Positions 1 to 6,421 of a stretch of DNA of 8,023 bases are shown in pieces. This DNA comes from Acidimicrobiaceae bacterium (GTDB taxonomy: Bacteria > Actinomycetota > Acidimicrobiia > Acidimicrobiales > Ilumatobacteraceae): positions 1-8,023 of the forward strand of contig DMQJ01000173.1 in NCBI GenBank assembly GCA_003455715.1. Reading direction: 5' to 3'. Numbering within the stretch: the stretch's first letter is position 1; each line of letters opens with the position of its first letter. The notes beneath the pieces were generated by a model that saw only the letters and a list, made by a program, of their open reading frames with translations, was not told where the DNA came from and did not search any database. Position numbers and translations under genes: made by a program.

Positions 1-142
1 GGGGGTGGCACACGCCGACTGGGTGAGCGTGTTGCATCACGGCGGAACGGTGGTGCCGTCCGCCCCGCGTTCCATGCCCGGCCCCGACGAACGAGTGCCG
101 TCGTTGCCGCCCACCGCCCGACAGCGACGTGGAGGCCACACG
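1..142. other. Leader region upstream of the EAL gene
   Basis: No separate gene is recognisable here. The EAL reading frame stays open back to a GTG at position 5 and may run past the window edge. The 46 extra residues it would add are rich in Pro, Arg, Gly and His and show no domain, so I treat the stretch as untranslated or as the tail of something outside the window. It ends in a good ribosome binding site at 131-135. Confidence 0.45.
131..135 (+). promoter_or_regulatory. Shine-Dalgarno site deciding the EAL start
   Basis: GGAGG lies seven bases before the GTG at 143. This is a near-ideal ribosome binding site and the main reason for choosing that start over the in-frame GTG at position 5. 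Confidence 0.7.
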
Positions 143-841
143 GTGCACAGCGAGCCGGTGCACGACTATGCCTTCTTCACCGCGTTCCAGCCGGTGGTCG
201 CCCTCGAGAGCGGTGAGGTCGTCGGCTACGAGGCGCTCAGCAGGTTCGCCGACGGGCAGTCGCCCCTGGCCGGCCTGGCCGAGGCAATGGCTGCAGGGTT
301 GGGCGTGGAGCTCGACTCCGAGCTGGCCCGCACCGCTGTGGCCGGGGCCCGCAAACTGCCTGAGGCGCATTGGCTGGCAGTGAACCTCTCGGTGGAACTG
401 GCTGGCCGGCCCGACATCGTCGGCGATTTGGCTCGCAACGCGAACCGGCCGCTGGTGGTCGAACTCGACGGCGACGACGCCGCGCTCGAGGCGCTCGTGG
501 ACGCGCTCGCTGCCCTTCCCAATGTGCAGGTGGCCATCGACGACGATGGCGTCGGCTACGAGACCATGTCGCGCATTGAGCGTTTGCGACCGGCGTTCGT
601 GAAGCTGCACCGAGAGACCGTGGCCGATCTCGAGTCGGATGTGGCCCGACAGGCTGCGGTGCGATCGCTCGTGGAGTTCGCCGAGCAGCACGGCTGCACC
701 GTGGTCGCCGAGGGCGTGGAGACGGCGGGAGAGCGCGACGCGCTGCTGGCCACGGGAGTGCTCTTCGGCCAGGGGTACTTCATCGGCCGCCCCCTCCCGG
801 TGGACCGCCTTGCGACCCCCGTCGCCGCAGCAGCGCGCTGA
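143..841 (+). CDS. Stand-alone EAL domain protein, probable cyclic di-GMP phosphodiesterase
   Basis: The 232-residue protein is almost entirely one EAL domain, the fold that hydrolyses cyclic di-GMP to linear pGpG. No transmembrane or sensory domain is visible, so it should be cytosolic. Seen in the sequence: FQP at 15-17, the signature YEALSRF with Glu30, Asn81 in VNLS, Glu107, the Asp133-Asp134 pair, Lys154, Glu190 in AEGVET and Gln210 in GQGYFIGRP. These match the metal- and substrate-binding residues of active family members. Deviations: the second Glu of the ELTE-like motif is Gly110, the usual DDFGTG reads DDDGVG, and the Asp two residues after the catalytic Lys is His156. Hydrolysis is therefore plausible but could be weakened. 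The GTG start follows a GGAGG site. The gene is convergent with the rhomboid gene 31 bp downstream. An alternative is a non-catalytic cyclic di-GMP-binding protein. Confidence 0.88.
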   Translation: MHSEPVHDYAFFTAFQPVVALESGEVVGYEALSRFADGQSPLAGLAEAMAAGLGVELDSELARTAVAGARKLPEAHWLAVNLSVELAGRPDIVGDLARNANRPLVVELDGDDAALEALVDALAALPNVQVAIDDDGVGYETMSRIERLRPAFVKLHRETVADLESDVARQAAVRSLVEFAEQHGCTVVAEGVETAGERDALLATGVLFGQGYFIGRPLPVDRLATPVAAAAR

Positions 842-855
842 CCCCTGACGTCGAG

Positions 856-883
856 TCGTCGGCCAGCCTGGCTCAGCCGACGA
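856..883. terminator. Hairpin between convergent genes, possible bidirectional terminator
   Basis: A perfect 8-bp inverted repeat, TCGTCGGC (856-863) and GCCGACGA (876-883), has a 12-base loop. It lies just after the EAL stop and spans the rhomboid stop codon at 873-875. No T tract follows on either strand, so it is not a classical intrinsic terminator. Its place between converging genes suggests transcription ends here from both sides. Confidence 0.4.
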
Positions 884-1742
884 AGACCGGCAGGCTGCTG
901 ACCGCCCACAGGCAACCGAGCGCGGCGACCCCGCCCACAGCGAGGGGAGTCGCCCACCGTGCCCATGCAGGCACTGGCTTCCAACCCGGGGCGAGCACGA
1001 ACCACCCGCAGATGGCGCCAGCGACGAGGCCGCCGATGTGGCCACCGATGGAGATGTTGCGCATCGTGAACGTGATGACCAGGTTGAGCAACAGCGTGCT
1101 GCCCAGCCCGGTGTTGAAGATGTTCACCCCACGGCGATGCATGCCTACGGCCGCAACGCCCATCATGCCGAACACGGCACCTGACGCTCCGCCGGTGATG
1201 CTGAGGTCAGCGCCGTCGAGCAGCAGCACACCAAAGCTGCCGCCGAGCAGGCTGGCGAAATAGCACAGCAGCATCTTCGCCGTGCCCAACTCTCGCTCGA
1301 CCAGCTGGCCCAGTTGGTAGAGGATGAACATGTTGAAGCCCAAGTGGATGATGCCGAAATGGATGAAGCCGCTGGTGATGATGCGATACCACTCGTCGGT
1401 GTAGTGCACGATGCTGCGGTTGAGCCCGAGATCGACGTGGGCCTCGGTCATCCGGTTGGAGAGGGTGTCGGTGTCGAGCAACACCATCCACAAGAACACG
1501 GCGATGTTGATGCCGACGAGCGCATAGGTGACAGGGGTGAGCACTCGGGCGTTGGCGTACTTCACCCGGGTCTTCAGGTCGGGCCGCGCCGCCTTGGCGC
1601 AGTCGAGACAGTGCGAACCGACGGTGGCCTGCACGAGGCATTCGCTGCAGGCCGGCTTGCCGCACCGGGTGCAACTGCGGCCGGCCTCGCGGCCGGGGTG
1701 GCGGTAGCAGGTGGGCAGCGTGGGAGGTAGCGGCAACGACAC
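873..1742 (-). CDS. Rhomboid-family intramembrane serine protease with N-terminal zinc finger
   Basis: The 289-residue protein has two parts. Residues 12-48 carry Cys12, His15, Cys24, Cys27, Cys35, Cys45 and Cys48 spaced like a B-box-type zinc finger, which would lie in the cytosol. Residues 68-288 form a multi-pass rhomboid domain. The FIHFGIIHLGFNM segment holds the conserved His133 and Asn137, GGASGAVFG holds the nucleophile Ser187, and GGHIGG holds the partner His235. This is the complete Ser-His dyad, so the enzyme is probably active, cutting membrane-anchored substrates inside the bilayer. The substrate cannot be read from the sequence. A GTG start gives the full domain set, though no strong ribosome binding site precedes it. 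It begins 24 bp after the CPBP protease gene on the same strand, suggesting one transcript. Zinc-finger rhomboids are common in actinobacteria; what the finger binds is unknown to me. Confidence 0.93.
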   Translation of the reverse strand: MSLPLPPTLPTCYRHPGREAGRSCTRCGKPACSECLVQATVGSHCLDCAKAARPDLKTRVKYANARVLTPVTYALVGINIAVFLWMVLLDTDTLSNRMTEAHVDLGLNRSIVHYTDEWYRIITSGFIHFGIIHLGFNMFILYQLGQLVERELGTAKMLLCYFASLLGGSFGVLLLDGADLSITGGASGAVFGMMGVAAVGMHRRGVNIFNTGLGSTLLLNLVITFTMRNISIGGHIGGLVAGAICGWFVLAPGWKPVPAWARWATPLAVGGVAALGCLWAVSSLPVFVG

Positions 1743-1766
1743 GCCGCCGAGGCTACCGACCGGCGC

Positions 1767-2414
1767 TCAGCTGATGGCGTCGGCCAGCACGGCCACCAGC
1801 ACCACCGCAATGATGAACCCGTTGTAGCCGGTGTGTGCCCGGGCGGACTCGAACGTCGCTTCGCGGCGAGAGCGGGTGCGGTGGTAGGCCCGCAGGTACA
1901 CCCACATGAAGTAGGCGCCGCTCACGGTGAGGGCGATCGCCACTCCAATTGGCACCCCGATGAGCGTGTGCACCAACCCGAACTGCACCGACTTCCACAC
2001 CCGCAGCCCGCGGCTCCACCCCTCTGCCCCCGCTCGGAACAGTCGCTCCTCGGCGAACGCGAACAGCGGAAGAGCGGCGATCAGCAACACCACGAACAAC
2101 GTCGGGACCAGCCACTCCCACACCGTGCCCGATGTGGTGCTCGACGAACCGAAGACAGGGTTGCCGTCGCCTCCCAGAGCGCTCCACCACCCCCAGTCGA
2201 GACCCGGTACGAGCAGCAGCATCCACGCCAGCCAGCCGACGACCACCAACAGCAGGGGAGCGGGCCACACATGACGCCACCGCAACCCGCGCACGATGGG
2301 TGCCATGATCGCCCGGCCCGCCGAGGTGCGCGACTCACGCACGCCGGTAACGAGGCGAACCGCCATGAACCCGAGCACCGCGAAGGTGAGCACATCGGTG
2401 ACGACTCGAGGCAC
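1767..2414 (-). CDS. CPBP (Abi/Rce1-like) family intramembrane protease
   Basis: This 215-residue multi-pass membrane protein has hydrophobic segments near residues 5-20, 49-72, 101-120, 142-177 and 195-214. The three signature motifs of the CPBP/Rce1 glutamic-type intramembrane protease family are present in order: EExxxR as EERLFR (Glu122, Glu123, Arg127), FxxxH as FGLVH (Phe145, His149) and HxxxN as HTGYN (His194, Asn198). The match is by motifs and topology; overall the sequence is divergent and could be annotated simply as a membrane protein. Family roles range from CAAX-type processing to bacteriocin maturation or immunity, and the substrate here is unknown. The frame is open upstream to 2534, but I chose the GTG at 2414 because the extra 40 residues are polar and pass through a repeat-rich region, and GGGG lies just before this GTG. 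The rhomboid gene follows after 24 bp. Confidence 0.72.
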   Translation of the reverse strand: MPRVVTDVLTFAVLGFMAVRLVTGVRESRTSAGRAIMAPIVRGLRWRHVWPAPLLLVVVGWLAWMLLLVPGLDWGWWSALGGDGNPVFGSSSTTSGTVWEWLVPTLFVVLLIAALPLFAFAEERLFRAGAEGWSRGLRVWKSVQFGLVHTLIGVPIGVAIALTVSGAYFMWVYLRAYHRTRSRREATFESARAHTGYNGFIIAVVLVAVLADAIS

Positions 2415-2452
2415 GACCCCAGCGTACGAGTGAGAGTGCGCATCCAGGTGAG

Positions 2453-2478
2453 AGGGCCCGACTCGGCAGTCGGGTCCT
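2453..2478. terminator. Terminator-like hairpin upstream of CPBP gene
   Basis: AGGGCCCGACT (2453-2463) pairs with AGTCGGGTCCT (2468-2478) around the four-base loop CGGC, giving an 11-bp stem with one G-T pair. On the minus strand it is followed by CTCACC rather than a T run. It lies between the GGDEF stop and the CPBP start, so it may end the GGDEF transcript, but it could also act in the CPBP leader. Confidence 0.45.
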
Positions 2479-2538
2479 TGCACCTCAGGCCCCGAGTGCC
2501 TACTCGCGCCCCGGGAGGCGAGTGCACACTCCATTGCG

Positions 2539-2618
2539 CCCTCTCACTCGGGTGGGTGCCCTCTCACTCGGGTGGGTGGCGGCTCACTCGGGTGGGTGGG
2601 GTGTCACTCGGCTGGGGG
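2539..2618. repeat. Four 20-bp tandem repeats
   Basis: Units at 2539-2558 and 2559-2578 are identical (CCCTCTCACTCGGGTGGGTG). The third, 2579-2598, differs only in its first four bases, and the fourth, 2599-2618, is more decayed (GGGTGTCACTCGGCTGGGGG). The plus strand is rich in GGG runs and continues into GGGGGAGGGGG. The 20-bp period is not a multiple of three, so this is not a coding repeat. Confidence 0.9.
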
Positions 2619-2663
2619 AGGGGGTCGGGTCTCGCTGCGGGGTGCGCGGGCACCCACGACCTG

Positions 2664-4721
2664 TCAGCTGCCGCGGCGGGCGCCGAGGGTGCCGAACATG
2701 TCGGCAGCCGTCGGTTCGCCCAGCAGATGGCCCTGCACCAGGTCGCACCCGAGCACTCGCAACCTGCGCAACTGGTCGGCGGAGGTGACCCACTCGCCCA
2801 CCACCTGCATGTCGAGCGCATGGGCGAGTTGGATGATGGCCCGCACAATGGGGTCGTCGTCGCCGTTCGCCCCGAGCATGCGGGCGATTGCGCCATCGAG
2901 CTTCAGCACGTCGGCCTCGCAGCTGCGGAGCGCGGTGAGCGAACTGACACCCGTACCGAAGCTGTCGAGCGCCAGCTGCACCCCAAAGCGGCGCAGCGCC
3001 TGCATGGAGCGCAAGGTGCCGGGCTGCTGGTCGTTGAGCGTCTCTTCGTCGAAGTCGAGGGTGAGCTGGTGCGGGCTGAGTTCGATCTGGCGCACCGTGG
3101 CCAACACCCGCTCAACGAACGAGCCCTCCGCCAGCTGCCTGGCAGCGACGTTGACGTGAACGCTGAAGCCGCGATCGACCAGCCCTGCATCGAGCCACGC
3201 CCGTGCGTCGAGGCATGCCTGACGGATGACCCAATCGCCGATGGGGACGATGGCGCCGCTCTCTTCGGCAAGGTGCAGGAACTGCGCGGGAAGCAGGGTG
3301 CCGCGCTCGGGATGATCCCACCGCAGCAACGCCTCGGCGCCCGCCACTCGGCCGCTGTGGGTGGAGATGATGGGCTGGTAGGCGAGCCGCAACTGGTTGC
3401 CGGCAAGTGCCCGCTCGAGCTCGCTGCTGAGCTGCTGGTGCGAACGTGTCTCGGCTCGCATCGCCTCGGTGTAGAGCTCGCTGCGCGACCGGCCGCGGCG
3501 CTTCGCCTGATACATGGCGATGTCGGCGTTGCGCAGCAGTTCCACCGCCGCGTCGGCGCTGCCCATGCCCTCGAGGTGGGCGGGCGACGCCACCGCGACA
3601 CCAATGCTCACCGACAGCTCCACCTCCACACCGTTGAGCATGATGCGACCACTCAGCGAGTGGCGCACGCGCTCGGCGAGATCGAGCGCGGTGTGTTCGT
3701 CGATGGTGCCGTCGCACAGCACCACGAACTCGTCACCGCCGATGCGGGCCACCACATCGGCCGGGCGGGTGGCGTGCAGCACGCGGTGCGCCACCTGGGC
3801 CAGCAGGGCATCGCCCACCTCGTGGCCCACGGTGTCGTTGACGTCTTTCAGCCGGTCGACGTCGAGGAACAGCATCGCCACGTTGTGGCGCGTGCCGCGG
3901 ATGTGGTCGATGGCATCGGCCGCGGTGCGCAGCAGCATCAGCCGGTTGGGAAGACCGGTGAGCGGGTCGTGGTTCGCCTGCCGGGTGAGTTCGGTCTGCA
4001 GATGCTTGGTGGCGGTGATGTCGCGGGCGACGCCACCCCAGTACTCGATGATGCCGTCGGCGTTGCGATGCAACAGCAGATCGACATCGAGGGTGCGCTC
4101 GAGGCCATCGGGGCCGCGGAACCCAACCTCACCCGACCAGGTGCTGCTAGCAGTGGAGTTCATTGCCTCGCGGGGTACCTGGTCGCGGATGGCCTGCAAC
4201 AGGCCGCGGGCTGCAGGGTCGCGGATGAGATCCACCTCGTGCTCCACGCCGAACATCGCCCGCGCCGCGTGGTTGGTGTACACCGGCGACCCGTTGCGGT
4301 CGAGAATGAGCACGGCATCGCCGGAAGCTGCCACCACGCTGGAGAGCCGATCGAGCAGTTGCTGGCGCACCACATGGTCGGTGTTGTCGACGGCGGTGCC
4401 GCCGAAGCCGACCACCCGTCCGAGGGAATCGCGCATGGGGCTGGCGATGACGCGGACCCAGTGCATGCGGTTCTCGCCGTGCCACACACGGAAGTCGACC
4501 TCGACATCGCCACCGGCCTCCACGCCGCGGCGCCAGGCGAGTTCGGCCGATGCCCGATCGCCCGGGTGGGCATCGGCCCAGGGCGGTGCTCCGAGCGGCG
4601 AACCAGTGGACCCGAGTACGAGCGCGCCAAACGCCGGGTTCGCCGCAGTGACGCGGCCATCCGGCCCAGCCTGGAACAGGCCGACCGGCAGCGCAGGCAA
4701 CAACTCGTGAATGTCCGCCAT
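2664..4721 (-). CDS. PAS-PAS-GGDEF-EAL cyclic di-GMP signalling protein
   Basis: This 685-residue soluble protein has four modules: PAS-like domains at about 5-115 and 122-240, a GGDEF diguanylate cyclase domain at about 245-415 and an EAL domain at about 430-675. The cyclase half looks intact: metal-binding Asp287 in FLDVD, the signature GGDEF at 328-332 and an inhibitory site RxxD (Arg319, Asp322) placed nine residues before GGDEF, as in PleD. The EAL half keeps Glu463, Asn524, Glu559, Lys607, Glu643 and Gln663. However, the ELTE-like motif starts with Asp556, the DDFGTG motif reads DSFGTG (Ser587 for the second Asp), and EGVET reads EWVTS. Inferred net activity is therefore synthesis of cyclic di-GMP with feedback inhibition, gated by PAS input. 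The ligand of the PAS domains is unknown. It lies 36 bp after the lipoprotein gene and may share its transcript. No well-spaced ribosome binding site precedes the ATG. Confidence 0.95.
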   Translation of the reverse strand: MADIHELLPALPVGLFQAGPDGRVTAANPAFGALVLGSTGSPLGAPPWADAHPGDRASAELAWRRGVEAGGDVEVDFRVWHGENRMHWVRVIASPMRDSLGRVVGFGGTAVDNTDHVVRQQLLDRLSSVVAASGDAVLILDRNGSPVYTNHAARAMFGVEHEVDLIRDPAARGLLQAIRDQVPREAMNSTASSTWSGEVGFRGPDGLERTLDVDLLLHRNADGIIEYWGGVARDITATKHLQTELTRQANHDPLTGLPNRLMLLRTAADAIDHIRGTRHNVAMLFLDVDRLKDVNDTVGHEVGDALLAQVAHRVLHATRPADVVARIGGDEFVVLCDGTIDEHTALDLAERVRHSLSGRIMLNGVEVELSVSIGVAVASPAHLEGMGSADAAVELLRNADIAMYQAKRRGRSRSELYTEAMRAETRSHQQLSSELERALAGNQLRLAYQPIISTHSGRVAGAEALLRWDHPERGTLLPAQFLHLAEESGAIVPIGDWVIRQACLDARAWLDAGLVDRGFSVHVNVAARQLAEGSFVERVLATVRQIELSPHQLTLDFDEETLNDQQPGTLRSMQALRRFGVQLALDSFGTGVSSLTALRSCEADVLKLDGAIARMLGANGDDDPIVRAIIQLAHALDMQVVGEWVTSADQLRRLRVLGCDLVQGHLLGEPTAADMFGTLGARRGS

Positions 4722-4757
4722 CCTTATGGTCTGGTGTGTCCTTTCACGACATATCGG

Positions 4758-5408
4758 TCAGTTCGCTGGCCGACTAAAGGTCCCGCTCACCTCAGCCGAC
4801 GCAACCTGGATGTCGTTCAGGCGCTCGATCATTGCTGGCCCGGACTCCCCGTCGTCGAGGCCAGACTGTTCTCCAAGATAGTGCACCGTCACCACGTAGG
4901 TGTGCGTACTGCCCGCCGGCGGGCACGGGCCGGTGTATCCGATGGTGCCCACGCTGTTCAACGCTTCGACGGCGCCCACGGGCACCGTGCCCTCCGACAC
5001 TGCAATGGTGTTGGGGGCGAGCCCGGCAAGCACCCAGTGGGTGAACTCGGGGGCGTCGACGTCGACCATGGTGAGGGCGATTTCGACGGTGCCGACGGGC
5101 GCCGGGCTCCACGACAGTGCAGGGGCCAGGTTGGCGTCGTCGCAGGTATGCCGCTCGTCGATGGCAGCCCCGTCGCGCCACGGCGCGGTGAGCGCGAGCG
5201 GCTCCTCTGCCGGGAGGGTGTCGAGGGGGATGGTGTTGGGCAGCGCGCCACCGTCGATGATTTCCGGCATCGTCGGTGCCGCAGTGGTGCTGATGGACAG
5301 ATCCTGGGCATCGGGATCGGGTTCGCGAAGGGTGCGGCCGTCGTCGTTGCACGACGAGACCACGGCGACGAGGGTGAGAGACATGGACAGCAGAACCAGA
5401 CGACGCAC
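4758..5408 (-). CDS. PEBP (YbhB/YbcL-like) family lipoprotein
   Basis: The 216-residue protein starts with a lipoprotein signal: two Arg, a hydrophobic stretch and the lipobox VSSC with Cys20. A low-complexity linker rich in acidic residues, Thr and Pro runs to about residue 70. Residues 71-214 form a phosphatidylethanolamine-binding-protein domain. Family marks seen are DVDAP (116-120), FTHWV with His124, GYTGPCPP (157-164) and THTYVV with His169, which line the anion-binding pocket in PEBP structures. Cys89 and Cys162 could form a disulfide outside the cell. The product should be anchored to the outer face of the membrane. The biochemical role of bacterial PEBP proteins is poorly defined, so none is assigned. 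It is divergent from mca across 42 bp, and its GTG lies six bases after a TAGGCT hexamer that could act as a -10 element. The GGDEF gene follows downstream. Confidence 0.88.
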   Translation of the reverse strand: MRRLVLLSMSLTLVAVVSSCNDDGRTLREPDPDAQDLSISTTAAPTMPEIIDGGALPNTIPLDTLPAEEPLALTAPWRDGAAIDERHTCDDANLAPALSWSPAPVGTVEIALTMVDVDAPEFTHWVLAGLAPNTIAVSEGTVPVGAVEALNSVGTIGYTGPCPPAGSTHTYVVTVHYLGEQSGLDDGESGPAMIERLNDIQVASAEVSGTFSRPAN

Positions 5409-5414
5409 GGCGCA

Positions 5415-5420
5415 AGCCTA
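5415..5420 (-). promoter_or_regulatory. Possible -10 element for the lipoprotein gene
   Basis: TAGGCT on the minus strand fits the actinobacterial TAnnnT pattern and ends six bases before the GTG at 5408. This spacing would give a transcript with little or no leader. No convincing -35 is visible. Confidence 0.35.
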
Positions 5421-5436
5421 GGTGCGGCCTGCGCTG

Positions 5437-5442
5437 GATAAC
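5437..5442 (+). promoter_or_regulatory. Possible -10 element for mca
   Basis: GATAAC ends eight bases before the GTG at 5451. It is an imperfect -10 match, but its position suits a leaderless message, and there is no ribosome binding site before this start. The call rests on position as much as sequence. Confidence 0.25.
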
Positions 5443-5450
5443 GTGCAGCC

Positions 5451-6410
5451 GTGCCCGATCTCTCCAGCCGCTCCGGTCACTCGGCCTCCGCGCCCGCTCC
5501 CGACGGGTTGTGCCTGCTCACCGTGCATGCCCACCCCGACGACGAGGCCTCCAAGGGGGCGCCCACGTTGGCTCGCTACCACGCCGAAGGTGTGCGCACC
5601 GTGCTCGTGTGCTGCACGGGCGGCGAGGAAGGCGATCTGCAGAACCCCTCGCTGCGCGAGCCTGGCCAACCGTTCCACGGGTTGAGCCCCGAGGAGGAAA
5701 AGGCGCTGCTCGCTGAAGTTCGGCCCGGCGAGCTGGCCCGTTCCGCCGACATCATCGGCTTCGACGAGGTGGTGATGCTCGGCTACCGCGACTCGGGCAT
5801 GAAAGACAGCCCCGCCAACCAGCACCCCGACTGTTTCCACATGGCCCCGCTCGACGAAGCCGTGGGTCGACTGGTGGCCATCATCCGCCGCGAGCGGCCG
5901 CAGGTCATCATCACCTACGGCGACGATCAGCGTGGCTACCCGCACCCCGACCATGTGAAGGTGCACGACATCTCCGGGCCGGCGTTCGATCGTGCGGGCG
6001 ACCCCGAGTGGTACCCCGAGTTGGGCGAACCGTGGCAGCCGCTGAAGCTGTATTACACGGTGTGGTCGAAGGCCCGGCTCGTGGCCGTGCACGAAGGCAT
6101 GCTCCGCCATCGCGGTGAGTCGCCCTACGACAAAGACTGGCTCGACCGGCCCGGCCACGACGAGCGCATCACCACCAAGGTTGAAGTGGGCGCCTACCTG
6201 TGGGCTCGCAGCGGTGCGCTTCGCGCTCACGCCACTCAGGTCGACCCGTCGGAGCCGTGGTGGTTCGGGCTCACTGACGAGCAGTTGGCCGAGGTGTACC
6301 CGTGGGAAGACTGGATTCTTGCTCGTTCACTGGTGGGCGAACCCGCCCCCGGCGTGATCGAGCACGACCTGTTCGCCGGCGTCCGCGCCGCGCACGAGGT
6401 GCATAGCTAA
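5451..6410 (+). CDS. mca: Mycothiol S-conjugate amidase
   Basis: Mca cleaves mycothiol S-conjugates of electrophiles and drugs into a mercapturic acid, which is exported, and GlcN-Ins, which is recycled into mycothiol. The 319-residue protein belongs to the PIG-L/LmbE zinc deacetylase family. The N-terminal motif HAHPDDEASKG supplies zinc ligands His28 and Asp31 and the likely base Asp30. The second motif, GYPHPDH, supplies His165 and the zinc ligand His168. Lys35, seven residues after His28, matches the Lys typical of Mca where the paralogue MshB has Ser; this, plus the C-terminal PWEDWILARS, favours Mca over MshB. Residues 1-18 are a polar extension before the conserved core; the core may start later, but no better start is evident. 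It is divergent from the lipoprotein gene and convergent with the ATPase gene 11 bp downstream. It acts in the cytosol. Confidence 0.93.
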   Translation: MPDLSSRSGHSASAPAPDGLCLLTVHAHPDDEASKGAPTLARYHAEGVRTVLVCCTGGEEGDLQNPSLREPGQPFHGLSPEEEKALLAEVRPGELARSADIIGFDEVVMLGYRDSGMKDSPANQHPDCFHMAPLDEAVGRLVAIIRRERPQVIITYGDDQRGYPHPDHVKVHDISGPAFDRAGDPEWYPELGEPWQPLKLYYTVWSKARLVAVHEGMLRHRGESPYDKDWLDRPGHDERITTKVEVGAYLWARSGALRAHATQVDPSEPWWFGLTDEQLAEVYPWEDWILARSLVGEPAPGVIEHDLFAGVRAAHEVHS

Positions 6411-6421
6411 GCCCGTCGTCG

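Larger units (their letters stand above)
2415..2663. other. Repeat-rich intergenic region between CPBP and GGDEF genes
   Basis: No gene is supported here. The region holds a terminator-like hairpin (2453-2478), a short inverted repeat ACTCGC/GCGAGT (2502-2507 and 2518-2523), four 20-bp tandem repeats (2539-2618) and a G-rich tail to about 2629. The word CTCTCACTCG appears twice on the plus strand, at 2541-2550 and 2561-2570, and once on the minus strand, at 2427-2436. The region is both the 3' side of the GGDEF gene and the 5' control region of the CPBP-rhomboid pair. Confidence 0.6.

Noticed and set aside
2415..2534. A 40-codon N-terminal extension of the CPBP protein
   Set aside because: The added residues are polar and cover the hairpin and inverted repeats. 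The GTG at 2414 directly precedes the first hydrophobic segment.
2539..2618. CRISPR array or plasmid iteron origin
   Set aside because: The 20-bp units abut directly without spacers and there are no cas or replication genes nearby.
1833..5441. A 1202-codon open frame on the plus strand
   Set aside because: It runs antisense to the CPBP, GGDEF-EAL and lipoprotein genes, which have clear domains. It shows no domain itself, is full of His, Arg and Gly, and is a by-product of high-GC codon use on the other strand.
5418..6230. A 270-codon minus-strand frame opposite mca
   Set aside because: It is antisense to a gene with intact zinc-binding motifs and has no recognisable motif, so it is a shadow frame.
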